From assembly GCA_900553695.1 (NCBI GenBank), contig USEM01000021.1, forward strand, positions 1 through 20,397: DNA of 20,397 bases, given 5' to 3'. The position numbers and the translations under genes are program-made. A model generated the notes under the pieces. That model saw only the letters and a program-made list of their open reading frames with translations. It had not been told where the DNA came from and did not search any database. This document shows positions 1 through 8,204 of the stretch, in pieces (position 1 is the stretch's first letter; each line of letters opens with the position of its first letter). Source of the stretch: an uncultured Clostridium sp. (lineage in GTDB: Bacteria > Bacillota > Clostridia > TANB77 > CAG-508).

Positions 1-101
1 AGAGTTTGAAACTTTTTTCCATCCAAAATACCTTTACTTAATTTATCAATAGCCTGTGGCTGGTCGCCAGTAGGTTTGTAATCAGAAACTAAATTAAACA
101 T
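1..101 (-). CDS. uvrB: UvrB, excinuclease ABC subunit B (N-terminal fragment)
   Basis: Only the first 33 codons are present; the gene leaves the window at the left edge. The translation begins MFNLVSDYKPTGDQPQAID and continues KLSKGILDGKKFQTL, which is the characteristic UvrB amino terminus lying just before the Walker A motif. UvrB is the DNA-loading and damage-verifying helicase-like subunit of nucleotide excision repair in the cytoplasm. An AGGAGG ribosome binding site lies 4-5 nt upstream of the ATG. The upstream region carries a LexA/DinR-like box, consistent with SOS control. It diverges from the glycosyltransferase operon. The identification rests on a short but very typical stretch. 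Confidence 0.93.
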   Translation of the reverse strand, partial: MFNLVSDYKPTGDQPQAIDKLSKGILDGKKFQT

Positions 102-130
102 TTTCCCTCCTTAAAAACTTAAGCAACAAT

Positions 131-160
131 ATTATACCACACAATACATCTGTTCGTAAA
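131..160 (-). promoter_or_regulatory. Predicted sigma-A promoter of uvrB
   Basis: Read on the minus strand, TTTACG (plus positions 155-160) and TATAAT (131-136) are separated by 18 nt. The -10 is a perfect consensus; the -35 matches 4 of 6. The -10 lies about 30 nt upstream of the uvrB ATG. The spacer is overlapped by the LexA/DinR-like box, the usual arrangement for SOS repression. Confidence 0.6.
143..156 (-). promoter_or_regulatory. LexA/DinR-like SOS box upstream of uvrB
   Basis: Minus-strand CGAACAGATGTATT matches 12 of 14 positions of the Gram-positive DinR/LexA consensus CGAACRNRYGTTYC. It lies between the putative -35 and -10 of uvrB, a well-known SOS gene. The right half-site is imperfect (GTAT instead of GTTY). 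Confidence 0.6.
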
Positions 161-248
161 TAGGTTTCGAAGAAATAATAACAAATATATGAAAAGAAAA
201 AAGTTGATTAATGTTGAATTTTATGATAAGATAATAAAGGTGAATAAA

Positions 249-1097
249 ATGGTTAATATATTACTTTGCGGAAATGAAAAGGTTTTTGATGGGGCTTTAA
301 CACAGTTAATTTCTATGACAAATCGTACACAAGAAACTATAAGATGTTATATTTTCACAATGAATTTAACAAGAATGAAGCCAGAGTACAAAAGCATTTC
401 AGATTCACAAGTGAAATTTTTAGAAAAAGTTATAAAAGAGAAAAATAGCGATAATGAAGTTATAAAAGTCGATGTAACAGATTTATACGAAAAGGAGTTT
501 AAAAACTGTGCAAATGAGGGAGCATATTGCACACCATATACATTGCTAAGACTATTGGCAGATAAAATACCAAACATTCCAGATAAGCTATTGTACTTAG
601 ATATTGATATTATGATAGGTGGAGATATTAAACAGCTATATAATATAGATATAGAAGATTACGAATATGCAGCAGTAAAGGAAAAATATGGTTGTTGGGT
701 AATTAGACCAGATTATATTAATGCAGGAATGCTTTTATTAAACATGAAGAAAATTAAAGAAACAGGCTTGCTTGTAAAAGCAAGAAAATTGATAAAAGAA
801 AAGAAGATGCTTTTTGCAGACCAAGATGCAATTTTCTGGTCTACAACTAAAAAGAAACTTTTACCAAGAATTTATAATGAGCAATCAAGGTTTAATAAAA
901 AAGATACTATCATTTGCCACTTTGCAAAAAGGCTTATGTTTTGGCCATATCCACATACAGAAAACTTCAAACAATGGAATTTACCAGAAGTTCACACAGT
1001 TTTAAAGTGCCATGCATTTGATAAAGATTTAGAAGAATATGTAAAATTAAAAAAGCAATACGAAGAAAATAGAAATGAGGAAGTTATATATGGATAA
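249..1097 (+). CDS. Family 8 glycosyltransferase
   Basis: This is a 282-residue GT-A fold glycosyltransferase of family GT8, the LgtC/glycogenin-like group that transfers hexoses from UDP- or ADP-sugars to lipids, glycans or proteins. The metal-binding DxD motif is at residues 118-120 (LYLDIDIMIGGD). The typical 'YINAGMLLLN' and 'DQDAIF' elements follow. The C-terminal H-x-G-x-x-KPW motif of the family is degenerate here (CHFAKRLMFWPY). I chose the ATG at 249 because an AAAGGTG ribosome binding site sits 5-6 nt upstream; the in-frame ATG at 189 has none and would add 20 residues outside the family. It overlaps the next gene by 8 nt, so the two are probably translationally coupled. The acceptor is unknown; the neighbouring PlsC domains suggest a lipid. 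Confidence 0.85.
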   Translation: MVNILLCGNEKVFDGALTQLISMTNRTQETIRCYIFTMNLTRMKPEYKSISDSQVKFLEKVIKEKNSDNEVIKVDVTDLYEKEFKNCANEGAYCTPYTLLRLLADKIPNIPDKLLYLDIDIMIGGDIKQLYNIDIEDYEYAAVKEKYGCWVIRPDYINAGMLLLNMKKIKETGLLVKARKLIKEKKMLFADQDAIFWSTTKKKLLPRIYNEQSRFNKKDTIICHFAKRLMFWPYPHTENFKQWNLPEVHTVLKCHAFDKDLEEYVKLKKQYEENRNEEVIYG

Positions 1098-2902
1098 TAA
1101 ACAAGTAATACCAATATTTTTTGCAGTTGATGATGGATACATTCCATTTTTAGCTGTATCTATACAGTCACTTGCAGACCATGCATCAGATGAAAATCAA
1201 TATGTTATAAAAGTACTATACACTAATATTAGTGAAGAAAACCAAAAAAAAATTAGTAAATATGAAAGAGAAAATATAAGCATAGAATTTGTAGACTTGA
1301 ACTATTATATAGAAAAAATAAAAGACAAGTTATATACAAGAGATTATTACTCAAAGACTACATATTTTAGACTATTTATACCAAATCTTTACCCACAATA
1401 CAATAAAGTATTATACTTAGATAGTGATATTACAATTTTATCAGACGTAGCAGATTTATACAATATAGATATTGGAGATAATTTAATCGCAGCCGCACCA
1501 GATGATGTAATTCAGACAATAGAAGTATTTCAAGACTATGTTGAAAAGGTTGTAGGAGTAGCAGATTATAGAAATTATTTTAATGCAGGAATTATAGTAA
1601 TGAACTTAGATGAATTAAGAAAGTTTGATTTTCAAGAAAAATTCTTGTATTTATTAAGCACGGTTAAATTTTCAGTAGCTCAAGACCAAGACTACTTAAA
1701 TAGACTTTGCAAAGGTAGAGTGAAATTATTTTCAAATACATGGAACAGAATGCCTATAGGTGGCGACGTTGTGGATAGAGATGATTTACATCTAATTCAC
1801 TATAATTTGGCTTTCAAGCCATGGCATTTTGAAAACATACTATATAAAGAATATTTTTGGGAATGTGCAAAGAAAACAGAATACTTTAATCAAATTCTAA
1901 AAATACAAAGTGAATATACAGATGAAGATAAATTTAAAGACAGGGAAAGCGATAAAAAACTAAGAGAACTTGCACAGAAAGAATGTGACTGTGTAGGAGA
2001 TGATAAAGCTGCATACAATTATAATGATACTAACATTCCTAAGGCAAAAGATAGGCTTGAAATATTAGATAAAATAAAGAGATTAGAAAGAGAAGGACGT
2101 TTTGATATAGATGTAGAAAACGACCCTCCAACAATAGTTTTAACTCCAGAAAATGTAGACTATTTAAACAAAAAAGAAACAAGCAAAATAAAAACAAAAG
2201 TTGCAAATACACTAGGAAAGAGATTTATAGACGAACTTCTTAAAAATAACAAATTAATTATAAAAGAAGTAAATGGAATTGAAAATTTAGACTCGGTAGA
2301 AACAGGTGCAATGATAACATGTAACCACTTTAACCCATTTGATTCATTTGCAATTGAAAAAACATTTAGAATGAGTAAGCAAGCTGAAAACAAAAAACTA
2401 TATAAGGTAATAAGAGAAGGAAATTATACAAACTTCCCTGGGTTCTATGGCTTTTTATTTAGACACTGCGACACATTACCACTAAGCTCAAACAAGAGAA
2501 CAATGATAGAATTCCTAAAAGCAGTAGATACACTACTAAAAAAAGGAGAATTTATCTTAATATACCCAGAACAAAGCATGTGGTGGAACTATAAAAAACC
2601 AAAGCCATTAAAAGATGGAGCTTTCAAAATGGCAGTAAAAAGCAATGTTCCAGTTGTGCCAATTTTCATTACAATGAAAGAAAGCGACATAATAGGAGAA
2701 GACCGGTTTCCCAGTTATGGAATACTATATAAACATTGAAAAACCAATCTACCCAGATGAAAATCTTTCAGATAAAGATAATATAGTAGCTATGAGAGAG
2801 AAAAACTCAGCAGTATGGAAACAAATTTATGAAGACTTTTATAAAATACCACTAGAATATACAACAATAAAACATGAACAACAAGAAGAGGAAAATAAGT
2901 AA
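1090..2902 (+). CDS. GT8 glycosyltransferase - PlsC acyltransferase fusion (one CGGT shift site)
   Basis: The two-domain protein is about 603 residues after one +1 shift at 2704. Residues 1-270 are a GT8 glycosyltransferase with DSD at 111-113, 'YFNAGIIVMN' and HYNLAFKPW at 237-245. After a charged linker (about 285-370), residues 370-600 form a PlsC/LPLAT acyltransferase with the HX4D motif NHFNPFD (H413, D418) and YPEQSMW as the EGTR-like block. Read conventionally, the protein ends 12 codons after the site at 2739, inside the acyltransferase fold. Skipping the C of CGGT gives GEDGFPVMEYYINI, the expected LPLAT strand, and runs to the TAA at 2900-2902, one base into the next ATG. The start at 1090 is preferred over 1075 because GAGG at 1077-1080 precedes it. 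A likely role is building an acylated glycolipid at the membrane face. Confidence 0.85.
2704..2707 (+). other. CGGT +1 shift / quadruplet glycine site (GT8-plsC)
   Basis: An in-frame CGG (codon 539) follows GAC. Reading GAC-(C)GGT-TTC restores D-G-F-P and the rest of the acyltransferase domain; the zero frame hits a stop at 2739. An AGGAG lies a few bases upstream, but this is not shared by the other sites. Confidence 0.85.
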
Positions 2903-3678
2903 TGAAAAGAAAAGTAATATACTATAAAGATGAACTAAATGATGAATTTTCAGAGGCAAAAATTGTTCCAAGAAAGATAGATGGAAACTATGTATATATT
3001 CATAAAAATCTTTTATGGAACATTGCCTCATACATATTGCAAAATATATTAAGTATGCCAATAAAATTAATATATGCAAAATGCAAATTGCGAATTAAAT
3101 ATATTGGAAAAGAGAAGTTTAAAAAGGCAAGGGAAACAGGATATTTTATATATGCAAATCATACACAAAGCTTTGCAGACACCTTTATTCCAAGCCTTGC
3201 AAACTACCCTAAAAGAAATTTCTTTATAGTAAACCCTGAAAATGTATCAATGAAATTTTTAAAACACACCGTAGAAATGTTAGGCGCATTGCCAATACCA
3301 AGCGATAAAAAAGGCATGGTACATTTTTTAGAGGCAATAAAAAATAAAATAAGCAAAAACAATTCTATAACAATATACCCAGAAGCGCATATATGGCCAT
3401 ATTACACAAAAATAAGACCATTTAAAGATGTATCTTTTAAATATCCTGTAAGTCTTGATGTTCCTGCTTTTTGCATTACAAATACATATGTGGCACGAGG
3501 CAAAAAAAAGGACAAAATAAAAATGGTAACATATGTAGATGGGCCATTTTTTCCAAATAAAAACTTAAAATTAAAAGATGCTCAAAAAGATTTAAGAGAT
3601 AAAATATATAGTGCCATGGTAGAAAGAAGCAAAAACAGTAACATAGAATATATAAAATATGAAAAGGCTAAAGAATAG
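2902..3678 (+). CDS. PlsC/LPLAT-family acyltransferase
   Basis: This 258-residue protein resembles 1-acyl-sn-glycerol-3-phosphate acyltransferases, which acylate lysophosphatidate or related lipids at the cytoplasmic membrane. The blocks seen are YANHTQSFADTFIP (catalytic histidine), 'GALPIPSDKKGMVHFLEA' and TIYPEAHIW. The histidine and aspartate are five residues apart (H-TQSFA-D) instead of the canonical four, so this is either a divergent subfamily or a shifted motif. A hydrophobic stretch near residues 38-58 could contact the membrane. The ATG overlaps the stop of the preceding fusion gene by one base (TAATG), so the two PlsC-like genes are probably co-translated. There is no shift site in this gene. 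The exact acyl acceptor cannot be told. Confidence 0.8.
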   Translation: MKRKVIYYKDELNDEFSEAKIVPRKIDGNYVYIHKNLLWNIASYILQNILSMPIKLIYAKCKLRIKYIGKEKFKKARETGYFIYANHTQSFADTFIPSLANYPKRNFFIVNPENVSMKFLKHTVEMLGALPIPSDKKGMVHFLEAIKNKISKNNSITIYPEAHIWPYYTKIRPFKDVSFKYPVSLDVPAFCITNTYVARGKKKDKIKMVTYVDGPFFPNKNLKLKDAQKDLRDKIYSAMVERSKNSNIEYIKYEKAKE

Positions 3679-3690
3679 AGGAGGTTTTTT

Positions 3691-4542
3691 ATGGCAGTAA
3701 TTATGGATGGCAAAGAAACAGCAAGGAAGATTAGAGAAAATTTAAAGGGAAAAGTTGATGAGTTAAAAATCAAAAACATATTTCCAAAACTTGCAGTTAT
3801 TATGGTGGGAGATGATGGAGCCTCAAAAATATATGTAAGAAATAAAAGTAAAGCCTGTGAAGAAGTTGGGATAGAATACGAGGAGTTCTTACTAGGAGAT
3901 GAAACTACACAAGAGGAACTATTAAATTTAATAAATGAATTAAACAATAGACAAGATATAAATGGAATATTATTACAAAGCCCAATACCAAAACATTTAG
4001 ATATAAACGAAGCTTTTAGAACAATACTTCCAGAAAAAGATGTAGATGGTTTTAACCCAATAAATGTTGGCAAACTAGTATTAGGACAAGAAACTTTAAT
4101 ATCTTGTACACCTTTTGGAATTATAAAATTATTAGAGGAATATAATGTACCAATAGAAGGCAAAAATGCTGTAGTAATAGGAAGAAGCAATATTGTTGGA
4201 AAGCCAATGTTCAATTGTTTACTAAATAAAAATGCAACAGTTACAATATGCCATTCTAAAACAAAAAATCTAAAAGAAATAACGAAAACGGCAGACATAC
4301 TAGTTTCTGCAATAGGAAAACCAAAATTTGTTACAAAAGACATGGTAAAACCAGGAGCAGTTGTTATAGATGTTGGAATAAACAGAAATGAACAAGGAAA
4401 AGTATGTGGCGACGTGGATTTTGAAAATGTAAAAGACTTGGCAAGCTATATCACGCCAGTTCCAGGAGGAGTTGGACCAATGACAATAGCAATGCTTATG
4501 AACAATATTGTAAAAACTGCAAAAAAAGGCGATAATCTGTAG
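3691..4542 (+). CDS. folD: FolD, methylenetetrahydrofolate dehydrogenase/cyclohydrolase
   Basis: FolD is the bifunctional NADP-dependent 5,10-methylene-THF dehydrogenase and 5,10-methenyl-THF cyclohydrolase of one-carbon metabolism, and is cytoplasmic. The 283 residues match the family's usual length. The signature YVRNKSKAC carries the catalytic lysine. GILLQSPIPKHLD, PEKDVDGFNP, the nucleotide-binding GRSNIVGKPM and the C-terminal PGGVGPMTIAMLM are all present. A strong GAGGAGG ribosome binding site precedes the ATG by 6-7 nt. The gene is intact, with no in-frame CGG. It lies 12 nt after the acyltransferase and 36 nt before dprA, and is probably in the same transcript. Confidence 0.96.
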   Translation: MAVIMDGKETARKIRENLKGKVDELKIKNIFPKLAVIMVGDDGASKIYVRNKSKACEEVGIEYEEFLLGDETTQEELLNLINELNNRQDINGILLQSPIPKHLDINEAFRTILPEKDVDGFNPINVGKLVLGQETLISCTPFGIIKLLEEYNVPIEGKNAVVIGRSNIVGKPMFNCLLNKNATVTICHSKTKNLKEITKTADILVSAIGKPKFVTKDMVKPGAVVIDVGINRNEQGKVCGDVDFENVKDLASYITPVPGGVGPMTIAMLMNNIVKTAKKGDNL

Positions 4543-4578
4543 TTTGAAAATAAAGGGAGAACTAAGAAAGGAAAATTT

Positions 4579-5440
4579 ATGAATAAATACTGGATTTGGT
4601 TCTCAAGAATAAATAAAATTGGAGCAAAATTACAAAACCAATTATTAGAAAAATATAAAAGCCCAGAAGTAATCTGGAACATAGAAAAAGAAGAACTAGA
4701 AAAGTTTGTAAAAGAGGAATATGTGGAAATTCTGTTGGATAAAAAGTACAGACAAAATTTAGAAAAATATGCAGATTACATGGAAACAAATAAAATAAAA
4801 ATGCTAACAATACAAGATGAAAAATATCCACAAAAATTAAGAAACCTTTATGACCCGCCATCAGTATTATATGTGGCAGGAAATATTGATATATTAAATA
4901 GTAGGGCAATTGCAATTATAGGAAGTAGGGTTTGTACAGAATATGGAAAGCAAGTAGCAAAAGAGTTTGCATATAATTTATCTAAATCAAATATTAATAT
5001 AATATCAGGTTTGGCAAAAGGAATTGATACATATGCACATATAGGAACTATAAATGCTTCTAAACCTACAATTGCAGTAGTTGGTGGAGGATTAGACAAT
5101 ATATACCCAAAAGAAAATTTGCGGACTGTTTAAGCAGATTTTGAAAACTGGTGGAACAATTGTTTCTGAATATATTGTTGGCACAAAGCCTGAAAGAATT
5201 AATTTTCCGGCAAGAAATAGGATAATAAGTGGGCTATCAGATGGCATATTAGTAGTGGAAGCGGCTCGGAAGAAGTGGTACAACAATTACAGTAGACTTT
5301 GCTTTAGAACAAGGAAAGACTATTTATGCAATACCACGGAAACATATATAGCAGTAACTCAGAACGGTACGAATGAATTAATTAAACAGGGAGCTAAAAT
5401 AGTTACCAAACAGAGTGATATTTTAGAAGATTTTTCTTGA
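4579..5440 (+). CDS. dprA: DprA, DNA-processing protein A (four CGGN shift sites)
   Basis: DprA/Smf binds incoming single-stranded DNA and loads RecA during transformation. Read conventionally, the gene is broken into pieces ending at 5133 and later. With four +1 shifts (at 5122, 5267, 5337 and 5365) it gives one 285-residue protein ending at TGA 5438-5440, a normal length for a short DprA. The Rossmann-like core is clear: IAIIGSRVCTEYG, ISGLAKGIDTYAH, AVVGGGLDNIYPKEN, then (joined) GGTIVSEY, FPARNRIISGLSDGILVVEA, GRSGTTIT, ALEQGKTIYAIPGN and NELIKQGAKIV. Two restored glycines, in IPGN and SEGTNELI, are family-conserved. An AAAGGA ribosome binding site precedes the ATG. Apart from the four inserted bases there is no sign of decay, so I treat it as functional rather than a pseudogene. 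Confidence 0.9.
5122..5125 (+). other. CGGA +1 shift / quadruplet glycine site 1 in dprA
   Basis: TTG-(C)GGA-CTG gives ENLGLFKQ at residue 182 and keeps the reading frame. The zero frame meets TAA two codons later (TTG CGG ACT GTT TAA). Confidence 0.85.
5267..5270 (+). other. CGGA +1 shift / quadruplet glycine site 2 in dprA
   Basis: GCT-(C)GGA-AGA gives VEAAGRSGTTIT (residue 230), the family block that usually reads VEA..SGSLIT. The zero frame runs into unrelated sequence. Confidence 0.88.
5337..5340 (+). other. CGGA +1 shift / quadruplet glycine site 3 in dprA
   Basis: CCA-(C)GGA-AAC gives AIPGN at residue 253, a conserved Pro-Gly of DprA. Without the shift, TAG follows two codons after CGG-AAA. 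Confidence 0.9.
5365..5368 (+). other. CGGT +1 shift / quadruplet glycine site 4 in dprA
   Basis: GAA-(C)GGT-ACG gives SEGTNELIKQGA at residue 262, the conserved S.G.N.LI..GA block. The zero frame stops at TGA two codons later (CGG TAC GAA TGA). Confidence 0.9.
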
Positions 5441-5465
5441 ATTTTATCATTAAATGTAATATAAT
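5437..5465 (+). promoter_or_regulatory. Predicted sigma-A promoter of the PBP gene
   Basis: TTGAAT (5437-5442) and a perfect TATAAT (5460-5465) are spaced by 17 nt. The -35 overlaps the dprA stop codon. The -10 lies 50 nt before the PBP ATG, in a 75-nt gap with no terminator-like hairpin. It would start a second transcription unit (PBP, cysS and beyond). Confidence 0.65.
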
Positions 5466-5515
5466 TGTAACATAATGCTATAAATTAAAATATTTTTAGA
5501 AAGGAAAATAAAGAT

Positions 5516-8138
5516 ATGGAAAAAAAGAAAAGTAACTCTAAAAAAGCAGTAAAAAGAGTACCTAATAATAGCACTGAAAATGAATTAGATAAAACAAAAA
5601 AATATAAGATTAAAACAAAAAAACATTCAAAAGCTAAAAAGATAATAGGAATAACTTTGCTTTTGATTTTGCTTGTTATAATAGTTGTTGCAGGTATTTT
5701 TATAGGTAAAATATATGGAATTTTCAAAGAAGCAAAATTAAATATAAGTGATGTAATAATAAAATATGAAAATTCAGTAGTAAAAGATATTAACGGAAAT
5801 ACTGTAGCAGTTTTAAGTGGAGACGAAAACAGGGAAAACGTCTCTCTTTCAGACATGTCTGAATACCTTCCTAAAGCATTTGTGGCAATAGAAGATGAGA
5901 GATTTTATGATCATAAGGGAGTAGATATAAAAAGAACAGGTGCAGCAACAATAAAATATGCATTAAGCAAAATTGGAATAGGCTCAGCAAGTTATGGAGG
6001 AAGTACAATTACGCAACAATTTTTAAAAGTTCTAACAGAAGAAGATGAAAGAACTTGGCAAAGAAAAGTAAAAGAGATGGCAAGAGCATATTACCTAGAG
6101 CAAGAATTATCAAAATCACAAATACTAGAATTATACTTGAACTTGATATTCTTAGGAGATAGAGCTTATGGTGTTCAAGTTGCATCAAACTACTATTTCA
6201 GTAAAAATGCTAAAGACTTAACACTAGCAGAAAGTGCGTTCTTAGCAGGAATAAATGATGGACCAAATTACTATAATGCATTTTCAACAGATGAAAATGA
6301 TATTAATAAAATAAAAAGAAGAACAAAAACTGTTGTTGAGAAAATGTATGAGCTTGGAAAAACAAACCCAGAGCACAAAGCAGCTATAACAGAGGAAGAA
6401 TATAATACAGCAATAGCAGAAATAGATAATGGTTTAGCATTCAATAAAGGAACTATTACACAAACTGTATTTTCATATCATACAGATGCAACAGTAACTC
6501 AAGTAAAAAATGATTTAAAAGAAAAACACCCAGACTGGACAAATGAATATTTAGATTATTATGTAAAAAGCGGTGGACTTACAATATACTCAACACAAAA
6601 TACAGAATATCAAAAAATATTAGAAGAAGAAGTAAAAAATGAAAACTATATAATCCATTCTAAAAAGACTGTAGATGATGACGGAAACCCAGTAACAGCA
6701 CAAACAGCAATGGTAATTATAGACCATACAACAGGATACGTAGTAGCAACTGTTGGTGGAATTGGAGAAAAAACAACTGCATTTGGGTTAAATAGAGCAA
6801 CACAAAGCTATAGACAACCAGGTTCATCAGCAAAACCAATAGCGGTACTATCACCAGGAATAGATGCAGGAATTATTACAGCTGCAACAGTTTATGATGA
6901 TATCCCATATTATTCTGGTAAGCTTAATGGATTTAAAGATTTAGGGTCTTACCAAGGACTTACTACTGTTAGATTTGCAATTGCACAATCAAAGAATATA
7001 CCAATGCTAAAGGCTATTTGTGATGTTGGTATAGAAAGATCTGCAGAATACCTAAGAAGCATAGGAATAAGTGTATCTGAGGAACAAGCAAATATGACAA
7101 TGGCATTAGGAAGTGTAGAGGCAAGTCCATTACAAATGGCTGCAGCATATGCAGTTATTGCAAATGATGGGGTATATATAGAGCCAACTTTCTATACAAA
7201 AGTTGTAGATTCAGATGGAAACGTTGTACTAGAAGCAGAGCAAGAGACAAAGACAGTAATGTCATCATCAGCAGCATATGTAATTAAAGAAATATTAACA
7301 GAAGTTGTAAGATCAGGTGCTGGTTGGGTAGGTAATCTTCCAGGAATAAGCACAGCTGCAAAAACAGGAACATCTAATGATGACTATGATAGATGGTTCT
7401 GTGGTTTCTCACCATATTATACAGCAGCAACATGGTTTGGATATGATCAACAAGAATATGTTGATGTTAGTGGAAACCCATCAGGTAAAATTTGGGGAGC
7501 TGTTATGAAAACAATACATGAACCATTACCTAATAAAAAATTCTCTGAAACAAGACCAAGTAATGTAACATCAGCTACAATATGTAAGGCTTCAGGAAAA
7601 CTTGCAACAGAACTTTGCAAAAAAGACCCAAGAGGAAACCAAGTATATACAGAGTATTTTATAAAAGGAACAGTTCCAACAGAAACTTGTACTTGTCATG
7701 TTGAAGTAAAAATTTGCCCAGAAACAGGATTACTTGCAAACGAATTTTGCCCAAACCCAGAAACAAAAGTATTCATTACAAGACCAGATACAGAAACAGG
7801 TGACTGGAAAAGAGCAGTAGATGCACAATATATGTTAACTATAAAAGATACATGTACAACACACAAAAAAGCAGAAGAACCAGCAAAACCTGAAGAACCA
7901 GAAAAGCCAAATAAACCAGAAAAACCAAATAAACCAGAAAAACCAAATGATAATACAACAGGAGGCAATAATACAACAGGAGGAAACAATACAACTGGTG
8001 GTAATAACACGACAGGAGGCAATAATACAACTGGTGGAAACAATACAAGCCGGTGGTAATAATACGGGTGGAAATTCAACAGGAGGAAACAATACAAGTG
8101 GAAATAGTAGTATTACTATTGATAATGTAACACACTAA
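5516..8138 (+). CDS. Class A penicillin-binding protein (PBP1a/1b type) with NNTTGG-repeat tail (one CGGT shift site)
   Basis: This is a bifunctional peptidoglycan glycosyltransferase and DD-transpeptidase at the outer face of the membrane. A lysine-rich cytoplasmic start (1-42) precedes one membrane anchor (about 43-68). The GT51 domain follows with AIEDERFYDH and GGSTITQQ, then the transpeptidase domain with SSAK (SxxK), SKN (SxN) and KTGTS. A cysteine-bearing region (CKASGKLATELC, CTCHVEVKICPETG) and a KPE/KPN then NNTTGG tail end the protein. The conventional frame ends at 8059 with 847 residues. Shifting at the in-frame CGGT at 8051 continues the same Gly/Asn/Thr repeat for 26 more residues to TAA 8136-8138 (873 residues). 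AAAGGA is the ribosome binding site. Both ends would leave the enzyme intact. Confidence 0.92.
7885..8105 (+). repeat. Low-complexity coding repeat in the PBP tail
   Basis: A Lys-Pro-Glu/Asn run (KPNKPE units, to about 7947) is followed by roughly eight 18-nt units coding NNTTGG or close variants. Neighbouring units use different synonymous codons (ACA/ACT/ACG, GGA/GGT/GGC), so the peptide repeat is kept better than the DNA repeat. Such tails usually act as flexible, wall-penetrating linkers. One CGGT shift site falls within it. Confidence 0.85.
8051..8054 (+). other. CGGT +1 shift / quadruplet glycine site in the PBP tail
   Basis: AGC-(C)GGT-GGT continues NNTSGGNNTGGN, the existing peptide repeat. 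The zero frame gives Ser-Arg-Trp then TAA at 8057-8059. The repeat continuing exactly across the site shows that the downstream frame is the coding one. Confidence 0.85.
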
Positions 8139-8142
8139 AATG

Positions 8143-8163
8143 TGGCAGATTTTTAATCTGCCA
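8143..8163 (+). terminator. Hairpin between the PBP gene and cysS, possible weak terminator
   Basis: The 8-bp perfect stem TGGCAGAT/ATCTGCCA has a 5-nt loop. It starts 5 nt after the frame-restored PBP stop at 8138. Only a short AT-rich tail follows, with no long T run, so read-through into cysS is likely. It sits correctly after the shifted stop rather than after the conventional one at 8059. Confidence 0.5.
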
Positions 8164-8204
8164 ATTTAGTGATTTCAGAACGCACACTTTAAGGAGGATA
8201 TATT

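Noticed and set aside
3582..4343. 253-codon minus-strand open frame opposite folD
   Set aside because: It is antisense to a complete FolD with all its motifs, has no recognisable domain and shows the Ser/Phe/Leu bias typical of shadow frames in AT-rich DNA.
5122..5440. dprA as two or three separate small genes (for example at 4579-5133 and 5141-5440)
   Set aside because: The pieces have no ribosome binding sites of their own and join into one DprA with the expected motif order once the CGGN sites are read +1. The same applies to the three radA pieces.
7696..8097. Long open frames on the minus strand opposite the PBP tail
   Set aside because: They are mirror images of the low-complexity repeat, have proline/valine or cysteine/tyrosine-rich nonsense composition and no ribosome binding site.
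8139..8204. T-box riboswitch before cysS
   Set aside because: The gap is only 66 nt and holds one simple 8-bp hairpin with no T-box consensus; a T-box leader would need about 200 nt.
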